A stretch of 64,000 bases of DNA from Albidovulum sp. (GTDB lineage Bacteria; Pseudomonadota; Alphaproteobacteria; Rhodobacterales; Rhodobacteraceae): NCBI GenBank assembly GCA_026989275.1, contig JALSJQ010000022.1, positions 1 to 64,000 of the forward strand. Reading direction: 5' to 3'. Numbering within the stretch: the first letter of the stretch is position 1; each line of letters starts with the position of its first letter. The notes beneath the pieces were generated by a model. That model was not told the DNA's origin. It did no database searches and saw only the letters and a list, made by a program, of their open reading frames with translations. Below, piece after piece: positions 8,690 to 17,712 of this stretch. The translations under genes and the position numbers were made by a program.

Positions 8690-10102
8690 TCAGCGGTCGT
8701 ATCCCGTCCCGCGGTTATCGGCCGGGCGTGTCTTCTCCTCTGCCACAGCGTCCGGCAGTATTTCCAGCGCAAATCGGGCGATGTCGGCAAGGGGGATGCA
8801 CCGGATCGGCGGAGCCTTGCCACCCTTGGCCCGATCGGGGAGGAGCGCGGCGGAGAAACCGAGCTTGGCCGCCTCGCGCAGCCGGTCGGCCGCCCGCGGG
8901 ACCGGGCGCAGCGCGCCCGAAAGGGCGATCTCGCCGAAGACCACCATGTCCGGGGGCAGGGTCTGCCGCGCCCGGGCCGAGAGCAGGGCGGCGGCGACCG
9001 CGAGATCGGCCGCCGGCTCCTGGATGCGGATGCCGCCGGCAATCGCGAGATAGACATCCATGCCGGCAAGGCTGATCCCGGCCCGTGCCTCGAGCACCGC
9101 CAGCACCATGGCCAGCCGCCCCCCGTCCCAGCCGACGACGGTGCGCCGCGGCGTGCCGAGAGTCGAGGGCGTCACCAGCGCCTGCACCTCGACGAGGAGC
9201 GGCCGCGTGCCCTCGATGCCGGCGAAGACGGCCGTGCCCGGCGCGGGGTCGGTCCGCTCCCCGAGAAAGAGCGCGGAGGGGTTCCGCACCTCGGCGAGCC
9301 CTTGCCCCGTCATCTCGAAGACGCCGATCTCGCCCGCGGGGCCGAAGCGGTTCTTCACCGCCCGGAGGATGCGGAACTGGTGACCGCGCTCGCCCTCGAA
9401 ATAGAGCACCGCATCGACCATGTGTTCGACCACCCGCGGCCCGGCGATCTGCCCTTCCTTGGTCACATGGCCGACGAGAACCACCGCCGCGCCGCGTCGC
9501 TTGGCGAAGCGCACCAGCTCGTGCGCCGCCGCCCGCACCTGGGTGACGGAGCCCGGCGCGCTCTCGACCGTGTCGAGCCACATGGTCTGGATCGAATCGA
9601 TGATGACGACATCGGGTCGCTCGGCCTCGAGCGTGGCGAGAATGTCCCCGAGCGCGGTTTCGGCCGCGAGTGCCACCGGCGCGCCGGCAAGGCCGAGCCG
9701 CTCCGCCCGCATCGAGATCTGCCCTGCCGCCTCCTCGCCCGAGACGTAGATCACCTTGTGACCGGCCGCCCCGTATCGGGCCGCGGCCTGCAGCAGCAGG
9801 GTGGACTTTCCGATCCCCGGATCGCCGCCGACGAGCACCGCCGAACCGGCGACGAGGCCGCCGCCGAGGGCCCGGTCGAGCTCGCCGATGCCGGTGGCGA
9901 GCCGCTCGGGGCTCCGCTCGCCCCCTCCGAGCGCGACGAGCGGCACCTTGCGGGTGGAGATCGGCCGCGGCCCCGGCCCGGCAAGGGGGGCGGTGTCCTC
10001 CTCGATGGTGTTCCAGGCGCCGCAGGCATCGCAGCGACCGGCCCATTTGGCATGGACGGTTCCGCATTCGCGGCAGACATGGCGGCGCTTCGGGCGGCTC
10101 AT
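8690..10102 (-). CDS. radA: DNA repair protein RadA
   Basis: RadA (470 aa) is a RecA-like, DnaB-like branch-migration helicase used in recombination. In order: the zinc finger with C10, C13, C24 and C27; the ATPase core with Walker A GGDPGIGKST (92-101); the RadA-specific KNRFG motif; and a C-terminal Lon-protease-like domain ending near IAGGIRIQEPAADLAVA. All hallmark motifs are intact. Its start overlaps the stop of the PqiA-like gene by 4 bp (ATGA). Position between alr/dnaB and cvpA is the common alphaproteobacterial order, here interrupted by lipid-transport genes. Confidence 0.96.
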   Translation of the reverse strand: MSRPKRRHVCRECGTVHAKWAGRCDACGAWNTIEEDTAPLAGPGPRPISTRKVPLVALGGGERSPERLATGIGELDRALGGGLVAGSAVLVGGDPGIGKSTLLLQAAARYGAAGHKVIYVSGEEAAGQISMRAERLGLAGAPVALAAETALGDILATLEAERPDVVIIDSIQTMWLDTVESAPGSVTQVRAAAHELVRFAKRRGAAVVLVGHVTKEGQIAGPRVVEHMVDAVLYFEGERGHQFRILRAVKNRFGPAGEIGVFEMTGQGLAEVRNPSALFLGERTDPAPGTAVFAGIEGTRPLLVEVQALVTPSTLGTPRRTVVGWDGGRLAMVLAVLEARAGISLAGMDVYLAIAGGIRIQEPAADLAVAAALLSARARQTLPPDMVVFGEIALSGALRPVPRAADRLREAAKLGFSAALLPDRAKGGKAPPIRCIPLADIARFALEILPDAVAEEKTRPADNRGTGYDR

Positions 10103-10554
10103 GGCGTCTTCTCCAGCCAGACTTCGGTGGCATGGGCAACGAGCAGCGACAGCAGCACCGATCCCGAGAAGAGCCACAGCCCCCAGGCGGTTTCCACCGT
10201 CACCCGCCCGGCATCCTTCACCACGACGACATAGAGGGCAACAAGGAACATGTCGGCCATGGCCAGCCGGCCGAGCAGATGCAGCGCCGGCAGGGCCCGC
10301 CGGTCGAGCCAGCCGACGTGAAGGAGCGCGAGCCCCAGCGTCTTGGCCATCGGCGCGAAGAGGGCAAGGAAGGTGACGAGGAGCGCCAGCGCGGGGTCGC
10401 TCTCCCACAGGGTCTGGAGCGAGGAGAGGATCGAGATCTCGCCGAGGCCGAACCAGGTGACGAGCCCGGCCCGGAGCACGGGTGCGAACCAGCTCACCGG
10501 AAAGAGGACGAGAAGGGCGAGATTGGCAAGGAGAAGGGGCAGGGGGGCGCGCAT
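10099..10554 (-). CDS. PqiA-like integral membrane protein (single PqiA domain)
   Basis: A 151-residue, mostly hydrophobic protein with four predicted membrane segments (ANLALLVLFPVSWF, ALLVTFLALFAPMAKTLGLALL, MADMFLVALYVVVV, LWLFSGSVLLSLLVAHA). The layout and the FAPMAKTLGLALLHVGW/LGRLAMADMFLVAL segments resemble the PqiA/YebS domain, which works with MCE-type lipid transporters. Typical PqiA carries two such domains plus zinc ribbons; only one domain and no cysteine ribbon occurs here. It sits downstream of mlaEF and is coupled to radA. Role in envelope lipid transport is inferred from family and position. Confidence 0.72.
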   Translation of the reverse strand: MRAPLPLLLANLALLVLFPVSWFAPVLRAGLVTWFGLGEISILSSLQTLWESDPALALLVTFLALFAPMAKTLGLALLHVGWLDRRALPALHLLGRLAMADMFLVALYVVVVKDAGRVTVETAWGLWLFSGSVLLSLLVAHATEVWLEKTP

Positions 10555-10557
10555 CGC

Positions 10558-10779
10558 TCAGCCCTCCGCGCACCGGCCATGCCGGCAGGGGGCGGCCTGG
10601 CAGGCGACGGTGCAGCCGGCGGAGCCGCTCCTTCCGCCTGCACCGGAGGAGAGGGGAGCGGCACTGCCCGGCCCGGAGAAGGCGCCCCGGTTGCGGGAAA
10701 GGCCGCTCCGGGCGGCCGCGGCAGTGGCCGGGATGCATGGCCGCGGTATGGCGCCCGTGTCCTGCCCACCGCCCTTCAT
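10558..10779 (-). CDS. Possible small protein between mlaF and the PqiA-like gene
   Basis: The frame encodes 73 residues rich in Gly, Ala, Ser and Pro with five cysteines in the second half. I do not recognise it. It fits its place tightly: its ATG overlaps the mlaF stop by 4 bp (ATGA) and its stop lies 3 nt before the PqiA-like ATG, and third codon positions are mostly G or C like those of neighbours. Against it: low complexity, no signal peptide, no hydrophobic core and no independent ribosome binding site. A lipid-transport operon would normally carry an MCE-domain gene (mlaD) at this point; this is not one. Confidence 0.3.
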   Translation of the reverse strand: MKGGGQDTGAIPRPCIPATAAAARSGLSRNRGAFSGPGSAAPLSSGAGGRSGSAGCTVACQAAPCRHGRCAEG

Positions 10780-11558
10780 CCCGTCCCCTCGACGTGAATC
10801 GGCCCCTCGGGCGCTCCCCGGACGAACTGGGTGACATAGGGATCGCCCGGCTCGTCGAGCTGCGCCACCGGCCCGGTCCAGCGGATCACCCCTTCATGGA
10901 GCATCGACACCCGGTCGGCGATGGTCCGCACCGACACCATGTCATGGGTGATGGTGACGGCCGTGGCCCCGGTTTCGCCCACGATCGAGCGGATCAGCCG
11001 GTTGATGACCCCGGCCATGATCGGGTCGAGCCCGGTCGTCGGCTCGTCGAAGAAGATGATCGAAGGCGCATGGGCGATGGCGCGGGCGAGGCCGACGCGC
11101 TTCTGCATGCCACCGGAAAGCTCGGCCGGGTATAGATCGGCGGTTTCGGGGCCGAGGCCGACGCGCGCCAGCTTCTCGATGGCGATCTCCCGGGCACGGG
11201 CACGGTCGATCCGCTCGTCCTCGCCGCGCAGGAGGCGGAAGGCGACGTTTTCCCACACCGGCAGGCTGTCGAAGAGCGCGCCGCCCTGAAACAGCATGCC
11301 GACCCGGCGCATCACCTCGGGGCGGGTGGCGCGCGAAAGCGGGATCCCGTCGATGACGATGCGTCCTCCATCGGCGGGGATGAGCCCGATCAGGCACTTG
11401 ACGAGCACCGACTTGCCCGAGCCCGACCCGCCGATGATGACGCGGCTCTCGCCCCGCCGGATGGCGAGATCGACGCCCCGGAGCACCCGCTTCCTGCCGA
11501 AGGCGCGGGTGACGCCCTCGGCTCGGATCATGATGTCGTCGCGGGTTCGTTCGGTCAT
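10776..11558 (-). CDS. mlaF: ABC transporter ATP-binding protein, MlaF type
   Basis: The 260-residue ATPase has Walker A GGSGSGKS (43-50), the ABC signature LSGGMQKRVGLARA (147-160), Walker B IIFFDEPTTGLDP and an H-loop in VTITHDM. The LSGGM-QKR variant and the C-terminal residues are typical of MlaF/Ttg2A, which powers phospholipid transport between inner and outer membranes. It lies 32 bp downstream of mlaE, with a GAGAGGGG ribosome binding site. MlaD, MlaC and MlaB are not encoded nearby. Confidence 0.88.
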   Translation of the reverse strand: MTERTRDDIMIRAEGVTRAFGRKRVLRGVDLAIRRGESRVIIGGSGSGKSVLVKCLIGLIPADGGRIVIDGIPLSRATRPEVMRRVGMLFQGGALFDSLPVWENVAFRLLRGEDERIDRARAREIAIEKLARVGLGPETADLYPAELSGGMQKRVGLARAIAHAPSIIFFDEPTTGLDPIMAGVINRLIRSIVGETGATAVTITHDMVSVRTIADRVSMLHEGVIRWTGPVAQLDEPGDPYVTQFVRGAPEGPIHVEGTG

Positions 11559-11590
11559 GCGGCCCCTCTCCCGGCTGCGATGCGGCGCCG

Positions 11591-12364
11591 TCAGACGCTG
11601 AAGAAGAATTCAGTCAGGATGTAGTTGGTGGCGAGGATCAGCACCGAGGCGGTGACGACCGCCAGGGTCGTCGCCCGGCCGACGCCGCTGGCGCCACGGC
11701 CCGAATGCATCCCCTGATGGCAGCCCATCAGCGCGATGATGAAGCCGAAGACGGCGGCCTTGACGAGCCCCGAGATCACGTCGCCGCTCTCCAGAAAGTC
11801 GATCGTGTTGCGCAGATAGACTGCGGAGCTGAAATCCAGCCGGGTGATGGCGACGATCCAGCCGCCGAAGATCCCGAGGATGTCGGCCACCGCCACGAGG
11901 AGCGGCAGGGCCAGGGTGGCGGCAAGAAGCCGCGGCGCGACGAGATATTTCATCGGACTGGTCGAGAGGGTGACGAGGGCATCGATCTGCTCGGTGACCT
12001 TCATCGTGCCGATCTCGGCGGCGATGGCCGAAGCGACACGACCCGCCACCATCAGCCCGCCAAGCACCGGGCCGAGCTCGCGGACGATGCCGATGGCGAC
12101 GATCGAGGGCACGATCTGTTCGCCGTTGAAGCGGGCGCCGCCGGCATAGGTCTGCAGGGCCAGCGCGCCGCCGGTGAAGATCGCCGTCAGCCCCACCACG
12201 GGCAGGGAATAGTAACCGATGAACAGAAAGGCGCGCAGGAACTCGCGCCCGTAGAAGGGCGGCTGGAAGAGGGCGGCCACTCCCCGGCTGCCGAAGACGG
12301 CAATGCGCCCCGTGCCGGCAAGAAAGGCGAGGGTGGAACGGCCGATGGCGGCAAGCGGGTTCAC
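11591..12364 (-). CDS. mlaE: ABC transporter permease, MlaE type
   Basis: A 257-residue inner-membrane permease. The family-defining stretches FTGGALALQTYAGGARF, REIGPVLGGLMVAGR-like VRELGPVLGGLMVAGR (about 92-107), AAEIGTMKVTEQIDAL and the C-terminal GRATTLAVVTASVLILATNY are present. It forms the membrane core of the Mla phospholipid carrier with MlaF. Translation starts at GTG, overlapping the alr stop (GTGA), so the alanine racemase and the lipid transporter are coupled. No ATG in the frame gives a better start. Confidence 0.9.
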   Translation of the reverse strand: MNPLAAIGRSTLAFLAGTGRIAVFGSRGVAALFQPPFYGREFLRAFLFIGYYSLPVVGLTAIFTGGALALQTYAGGARFNGEQIVPSIVAIGIVRELGPVLGGLMVAGRVASAIAAEIGTMKVTEQIDALVTLSTSPMKYLVAPRLLAATLALPLLVAVADILGIFGGWIVAITRLDFSSAVYLRNTIDFLESGDVISGLVKAAVFGFIIALMGCHQGMHSGRGASGVGRATTLAVVTASVLILATNYILTEFFFSV

Positions 12365-13425
12365 GCGCGGCCCTCCTTCGTCGGCCTCTTTTCGCGCCAG
12401 ATCCGGCGATAGCGCCGGCCGAGGGCGGTGAGGATCTCGTAGCCGATCGTGCCGGCATCGGCGGCCAGATCGTCGATCGACTGATGCGGCCCGAGAAGCT
12501 CGAACAGACCGGGCACCTCTTTCAGGTGGCTGACATCGACGGTGAGAAGATCCATCGACACCCGGCCCGCGAGCGGGCAGGGGATGCCGTCGGCGAAGAC
12601 CCGGCCACGATTGCTCAGCGAGCGGAGAATGCCGTCGGCATAGCCGCCCGAGAGCGTGGCGATGGTGGCGGGCCGGTCGGCCTGCCAGCTCGCCGAATAG
12701 CCCACCGCCTCGCCCGGGGCGAGCGCCCGGGTCTGCACGAGCGGCAGGTCGAGCCGCACCACGGGGCGCGCCTCGGCGAAGGGTCGTCCGCCATAAAGGC
12801 CGATGCCGGGGCGCACCAGATCGAAATGGTATTCGGAGCCGAGCAGGATGCCGCCGGTGGCGGCGAGCGAGAGCGGCGCATCGAAACCGCGTGCCATCTC
12901 GCGGAAGGCGGCAAGCTGGCGGCCATTCATGGGGTGATCGGGTTCGTCGGCGCAGGCGAGATGGCTCATGACCAGCCGGGGCGCACCGGGCAGGGCCGCC
13001 CGCAGAAGACCGATCTCCTCGGGCTCGATGCCGAGCCGGTTCATTCCGCTGTCGAGCTGCAGGCCGAAGGGATGGCCGGGCAGGGTGGCGACATGGCGCC
13101 GCAGCTGCTCGGGCGAGTTGACAAGCGGCACGAGATCGGCATCGGCCAGAAGCGGCCCGTCCCCTTCCATGTGCCCGGAGAAGACGAAGATCTCCGGTCC
13201 GGGGCCGAGCACGCGGCGCAAGGAGGCGCCTTCCTCGGCCAGGGCGACGAAGAAGCGCCGCGCCCCTGCGGCCGCAAGCGCCGGAGCGACCTTCTCCATG
13301 CCGAGCCCGTAGGCGTCGGCCTTGACCACCGCCCCGGTTTCGACCGTGGCGGCGGAACGCGCATCGAGCGCGCGCCAGTTGGCGCGAATCGCGTCGAGAT
13401 CGATCTCGAGAATGGCCTCGGCCAC
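12361..13425 (-). CDS. alr: Alanine racemase
   Basis: Alr (354 aa) converts L-Ala to D-Ala with PLP for peptidoglycan synthesis. K35 in VVKADAYGLGM binds the cofactor; LDSGMNRLG, GIGLYGG and GRVSMD are further family motifs, and the catalytic tyrosine is in the VGYSASW segment. The start is a GTG placed 5 nt after a strong GGGGAGG; the open frame continues far upstream without family similarity. It lies 361 bp after dnaB and is coupled to mlaE. Confidence 0.94.
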   Translation of the reverse strand: MAEAILEIDLDAIRANWRALDARSAATVETGAVVKADAYGLGMEKVAPALAAAGARRFFVALAEEGASLRRVLGPGPEIFVFSGHMEGDGPLLADADLVPLVNSPEQLRRHVATLPGHPFGLQLDSGMNRLGIEPEEIGLLRAALPGAPRLVMSHLACADEPDHPMNGRQLAAFREMARGFDAPLSLAATGGILLGSEYHFDLVRPGIGLYGGRPFAEARPVVRLDLPLVQTRALAPGEAVGYSASWQADRPATIATLSGGYADGILRSLSNRGRVFADGIPCPLAGRVSMDLLTVDVSHLKEVPGLFELLGPHQSIDDLAADAGTIGYEILTALGRRYRRIWREKRPTKEGRA

Positions 13426-13786
13426 GCCTGCCTCCCCGGTCCTGCCGTCGGTGCCCGTCACAGGGGTTTTGCGGGGGCAGGGGAGCAAGGTCAAGCCTCG
13501 GAAAGCCGGAAGGCGGGGAAAGCGCGATCGGGGTCGTCTTCCCGCTCCGGAAGAACCCGGAAGAAGAGAAGGCGCCGGATCGGCCGCGAACGCACCGGGA
13601 GAGCCGGCGCTTCTTCCCCCGGGATTTCTCTCCGATTTCCGGGCGCGGCAGGCGGGGCAGGGGCGGGACGGGATTTCCCGCCGCTCCCGCGGCATCGATT
13701 GCCCTCCCCCGTCTTTCCCCGGCCTTTCCGCCTTCATGCTCCGCCGACCCGCGGCGGGCGCGGCGCAAGGGCACTGTCGTGGCCTG
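13426..13786. other. Spacer between dnaB and alr
   Basis: No credible gene. The interval should hold the alr promoter and the dnaB transcript end. An imperfect hairpin with long arms (13559-13617) is the only structure I see. Confidence 0.5.
13559..13617. repeat. Imperfect inverted repeat downstream of dnaB
   Basis: GGAAGAA and GCGCCGG, separated by a 6-nt bulge, are answered by CCGGCGC and TTCTTCC after a loop of about 25 nt. This gives 14 paired positions. There is no U-run, so it would be at most a Rho-assisted terminator or a processing site. Confidence 0.45.
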
Positions 13787-15337
13787 TCAGGGGCCGAACT
13801 CGTCGGCGTCGGCATGGCGCGGATCAGCCCCCACGGGGCCCTGCGCCGCGATCTCCTCATAGCCTTCGGGCGCGCGATCATAGAAGCGGGTGAAGGTGCC
13901 GTCGAAGGCCAGCTCCACCGTGCCGATCGGCCCGTGGCGCTGCTTGCCGATGATGATCTCGGCCTTGCCGTGCACCTGCTCCATGATCTGCTGCCATTTC
14001 AGGAAAGCGTCGTGGTCGCTCTCCGAGGGCTTCTCGCGTTCGCGGTAGTATTCTTCGCGAAAGACGAACATCACCACGTCGGCATCCTGTTCGATCGAGC
14101 CCGATTCGCGCAGATCCGACAGCTGCGGCCGCTTGTCCTCGCGGCTTTCGACCTGGCGCGAGAGCTGGGAGAGGGCGACCACGGGGATGTCGAGCTCCTT
14201 GGCGATGGCCTTGAGCCCCTGGGTGATTTCCGAAACCTCCTGCACGCGCCCGTCGGAAGGGCGGGACGAGGAGGGGCGGGCGAGCTGGAGATAGTCGATG
14301 AACAGCACGTCGAGCCCGTGGGTGCGCTTGAGCCGCCGCGCACGGGCCGCGATCTGGCCGATGGTGAGGGCCGGCGTGTCGTCGATGTAGAGCGGGCTCT
14401 TCTCGAGCTCCTGCGCCGCCCGGATCAGCCGGCGGAACTCCTCCTCGTCCATCGTGCCCTTGCGGATCCTGTCCGAAGGCACGCGGGCCGCTTCCGACAG
14501 GATCCGGGCGGCCAGCTGTTCGGACGACATCTCGAGCGAGAAGAAGCCGACCACGCCGCCGGCCACCGTCTTGCGGTTGCCGTGATCGTCGATCTCGGTG
14601 CGGTGATTGCGGGCGATGTTGAAGGCGATGTTGGTGGCAAGGGCGGTCTTGCCCATCGAGGGGCGCCCGGCGAGGATGAGCAGGTCCGACTTGTGAAGCC
14701 CGCCGAGCTTGTCGTCGAGCGCGCGAAGACCGGTGGAAATGCCGGCAAGATGGCCGTCGCGCCTGTAGGCGGCATGGGCGACATCGACCGCCTCGCGCAG
14801 CGCTTGGGCGAAGGACACGAAACCGCGGGCGACATGGCCCTTCTCCGCAAGTGCGTAGAGCTTGCGTTCGGCCTCGGTGATGAGCCCCTCAGCCTCGTCC
14901 CCGACCTCGATGCGCCGCGCCTGGTCGGCAAGATCGGTGCCAAGGGCGATGAGCTCGCGCCGCAGGGCCAGATCGCGGATCATCTCGGCATAGTCGCGGG
15001 CGGCGAAGATCGAGATCGAGGCCCCGGCAAGGCGCGCGAGATAGGCCGGCCCGCCGAGCTCGGCGAGGCCCGGATCGTCCTCGACGAAGGGCTTGACCGT
15101 CACCGGCGAGGCCAGCGCTCCCGACTTGATGCGCTGGTCGATGATCTCGTAGAGCCGCCGATGGACCGGGTCGTAGAAATGCTCGGGCTGAAGGATGTCC
15201 TCGATCCGGGCATGGACTTCGTTGTTGACGAGGAGCGCGCCCAGGAGCGCCTGTTCCGCCTCGATCGAATGGGGCGCCGGGGACGCCGCTTCCGTCTCGC
15301 TTCCCGGAAGGGCGGGGATCTGCGGTTCGGTGTTCAT
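13787..15337 (-). CDS. dnaB: Replicative DNA helicase DnaB
   Basis: DnaB (516 aa) unwinds DNA ahead of the replisome. The N-terminal primase-interacting domain begins at HSIEAEQALLGALL (23-36); the RecA-like domain has Walker A GRPSMGKTA (224-232), the SLEMSSEQLAAR segment, Walker B LFIDYLQL and the arginine-finger region. No intein is present: the P-loop and DYLQ regions are uninterrupted. The start at MNTEPQ is typical. A pair of DnaA-box-like sequences lies about 300 bp upstream. Its neighbours are pyrE upstream and alr downstream. Confidence 0.97.
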   Translation of the reverse strand: MNTEPQIPALPGSETEAASPAPHSIEAEQALLGALLVNNEVHARIEDILQPEHFYDPVHRRLYEIIDQRIKSGALASPVTVKPFVEDDPGLAELGGPAYLARLAGASISIFAARDYAEMIRDLALRRELIALGTDLADQARRIEVGDEAEGLITEAERKLYALAEKGHVARGFVSFAQALREAVDVAHAAYRRDGHLAGISTGLRALDDKLGGLHKSDLLILAGRPSMGKTALATNIAFNIARNHRTEIDDHGNRKTVAGGVVGFFSLEMSSEQLAARILSEAARVPSDRIRKGTMDEEEFRRLIRAAQELEKSPLYIDDTPALTIGQIAARARRLKRTHGLDVLFIDYLQLARPSSSRPSDGRVQEVSEITQGLKAIAKELDIPVVALSQLSRQVESREDKRPQLSDLRESGSIEQDADVVMFVFREEYYREREKPSESDHDAFLKWQQIMEQVHGKAEIIIGKQRHGPIGTVELAFDGTFTRFYDRAPEGYEEIAAQGPVGADPRHADADEFGP

Positions 15338-15767
15338 GCGTCTCTGCCCGTCCTCATCTGCCCGTTCGTCGACAGGCGGCCCTTTGCCGGAAACCGCGCC
15401 TGCCGCCCCTGCGCTCTGGCTACGCCGCCCTCCAGGTCGCGCGCCTGGCGGGGCGCCCTCCCTGCACCCCGATCGACGGTCGGCCCCGCGGAACCCGAAG
15501 CGCGGCCTGCATCTTCGCGAATGCGCCCTGCGCCGCAAACGCGCAGACACGGCCCATGATGCGACCGTTCGCAGCAAGGCGGTGCGACCAGGGCCCCGTT
15601 ATGCCGCGAGCAGGGCAAGGGCGCAATCTGGAAAGGCTGTGGACAAGCTGTGGACGGCGGGCGTGGCGGCCAGGGCACCGGTCGGCGGCATTTCCGGGAC
15701 GGTCCGGACAGGCCGGGGGCATGACGGTGCACCGGGCAGGCGCCCCGGCGCGGCGGCCGGTTCGCGC
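15338..15767. other. Spacer upstream of dnaB
   Basis: A 430-bp gene-free interval between pyrE and dnaB (both leftward). It should contain the dnaB promoter. Its notable content is two direct copies of GCTGTGGAC (15636-15644 and 15647-15655), described separately. No RNA gene recognised. Confidence 0.5.
15638..15657 (+). promoter_or_regulatory. Pair of DnaA-box-like sites upstream of dnaB
   Basis: TGTGGACAA and TGTGGACGG lie in direct orientation 11 bp apart. The reverse complement of the first, TTGTCCACA, differs from the DnaA box TTATCCACA at one position; the second is weaker. The 11-bp phasing puts them on the same helix face. Binding by DnaA is an inference from the motif only. Confidence 0.35.
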
Positions 15768-16448
15768 TCAGTCTTCCTGCCGCATCCGCGCTTCCTGCCA
15801 GGCGAGGGGATCGTCGAGAAAACGCGCCACCTCGTCGAGCGTCGCCGCATCGAAGCGCCCCTGTTCGCGGGCGGCGGCGAGGACATGGGCCCATGTCGTC
15901 AGCCAGTGGAGCGTGACGCCCGCCGCGGCCAGCTTCTCGCGCGTGCCGGGGAAGATGTCGTAGAAGAAGACCACCGCCGTATGGTCGCAGCGGGCGCCGG
16001 TGGCGCGGATCGCCTCGACGAAGGAGATCTTGGAGCCGCCATCGGTGGTCAGATCCTCGACGAGGAGCACGTTCTGCCCTTCGTGCATCTCGCCCTCGAT
16101 GCGGGCATTGCGGCCGTAGCCCTTGGGTTTCTTGCGCACGTAGCTCATGGGCAATGCCATTCGCTCGGCAAGGAGGGCGGCAAAGGGGATGCCCGCCGTC
16201 TCGCCGCCGGCGATGTTGTCGATCGCCTCGAAGCCGATCTCGCGACAGACGGTGGCGGCCATGAAATCCGTCACCGTGGTGCGGATCCGCGGATGGGAGA
16301 TCAGCTTGCGGCAGTCGATGTAGCTCGGCGACGGCCGCCCCGAGGCCAGGGTGAAGGGCTCGGCGGCATTGAAGTGGACCGCACCGATCTCGAGCAGCAT
16401 GCGGGCGGTGAGGGAGGCGATTTCCTCGCGGCTCGGAAAAGAGGTCAT
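15768..16448 (-). CDS. pyrE: Orotate phosphoribosyltransferase
   Basis: PyrE (226 aa) joins orotate to PRPP, giving OMP. The PRPP-binding loop [13 protein letters not shown] (about 128-140), the [16 protein letters not shown] substrate segment and [13 protein letters not shown] match the family. Length and N-terminus are normal. It follows pyrC in the same direction across 211 bp, so two consecutive pyrimidine genes (steps 3 and 5 of the pathway) lie together. Confidence 0.95.
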   Translation of the reverse strand: MTSFPSREEIASLTARMLLEIGAVHFNAAEPFTLASGRPSPSYIDCRKLISHPRIRTTVTDFMAATVCREIGFEAIDNIAGGETAGIPFAALLAERMALPMSYVRKKPKGYGRNARIEGEMHEGQNVLLVEDLTTDGGSKISFVEAIRATGARCDHTAVVFFYDIFPGTREKLAAAGVTLHWLTTWAHVLAAAREQGRFDAATLDEVARFLDDPLAWQEARMRQED

Positions 16449-16659
16449 GGCGCGCTTTCCTGCGGATGAGGGTTCTCGTGCCGCGGATGGCGGCGGCGGA
16501 CGGCTTCATGTCGATCGATTTGCCGGCCGATGCAAGGGGGCAGGGCGGCGCACGGCCGCGAAATGCCGACTTCCCGACCGGGAGCGGGCCTCTGGTCCGC
16601 AGGCGGCACGACGATCGGCAGCCGAAGCGAATCTTCCGGGAGCCAGGGGCAGGGCGCTC

Positions 16660-17712
16660 TCAGCCCGTCACCACATGCCAGCGGATCGGAAAGCCCGGAT
16701 CGAACGGGACGACCTCGTCCTTTCCCGCCGCGATGCGCGCCGGCAGATCGAGAGGGGTGTCGCGCCGCTCGAGGGTAATCGTCTCCTCGGCGACCGGCAG
16801 ACCGTACCAGCGGGCGCCATGGACCGAAACGAAGCCCGCAAGCCGGTTCAACGCACCGGCCTCGTCGAAGATCTGTGCCAGCAGCGGGATCGCCAGCGGT
16901 GCGGTGAAGATGCCGGCGCAGCCGCAGGCGCTCTCCTTGGCCGCGCGCGGATGGGGGGCGCTGTCGGTGCCGAGAAAGAAACGCGGATCCCCCGAGAGCG
17001 CCGCCTCGAGGAGCGCCACGCGATGCCGTTCCCGCTTGGCGACCGGCAGGCAATAGTAGTGCGGCCGGATCCCGCCTGCGAGGATGTGATTGCGGTTGAT
17101 GACCAGATGATGGGCGGTCAGCGTGGCGGCGAGGTTGCCCTCGCTCGCCCGCACATAGGCCACACCTTCGGCCGTGGTGACATGTTCGAGGGTGATCCTC
17201 AGCTCCGGCAGACGGCGGCGCAGCGGGTCGAGCACCCGGTCGATGAAGACGGCCTCGCGATCGAAGATGTCGATCTCGGGATCCGTCACCTCGCCATGGA
17301 TGCAGAGCGGCATGCCGATCTCGGCCAGGATCTCGAGAACGCCCGTCACCCGGTCGAGATCGCGCACCCCCGAGGCCGAATTGGTGGTGGCGCCGGCCGG
17401 GTAGAGCTTGACGGCCAGGGCATGGCCGGCCGCATGGGCGGCGCGAATGTCGGCCGGGTCGCTGTCTTCGGTGAGATAGAGCGTCATCAGCGGGGTGAAG
17501 CGGCTGTCCGCCGGCAAGGCCTTGCGGATCCGGTCGCGATAGGAAGCGGCTTCGGCGCCCGTCACCACCGGCGGCATCAGATTGGGCATCACGAGGGCAC
17601 GGCCGAAATGGCGGGCGCTCTCGGGCGCAACGGCCGCGAGCATGGTACCGTCGCGCAGATGCAGGTGCCAGTCGTCGGGGCGGGGCAGGGTGATCCGGTC
17701 GGGGGTGTTCAT
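16660..17712 (-). CDS. pyrC: Dihydroorotase, class II (E. coli PyrC type)
   Basis: The 350-residue metalloenzyme cyclises carbamoyl-aspartate to dihydroorotate. All ligands occur at the E. coli positions: H16 and H18 (HLHLRD), the carboxylated K102 ([12 protein letters not shown]), H139 (IHGE), H177 (LEHVTT) and D250 (LGTDSAPH). The frame has two adjacent ATGs; the second is used because GAGGA then lies 4 nt away. A class II enzyme here is separate from the PyrB-linked class I type found in many bacteria. Confidence 0.95.
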   Translation of the reverse strand: MNTPDRITLPRPDDWHLHLRDGTMLAAVAPESARHFGRALVMPNLMPPVVTGAEAASYRDRIRKALPADSRFTPLMTLYLTEDSDPADIRAAHAAGHALAVKLYPAGATTNSASGVRDLDRVTGVLEILAEIGMPLCIHGEVTDPEIDIFDREAVFIDRVLDPLRRRLPELRITLEHVTTAEGVAYVRASEGNLAATLTAHHLVINRNHILAGGIRPHYYCLPVAKRERHRVALLEAALSGDPRFFLGTDSAPHPRAAKESACGCAGIFTAPLAIPLLAQIFDEAGALNRLAGFVSVHGARWYGLPVAEETITLERRDTPLDLPARIAAGKDEVVPFDPGFPIRWHVVTG

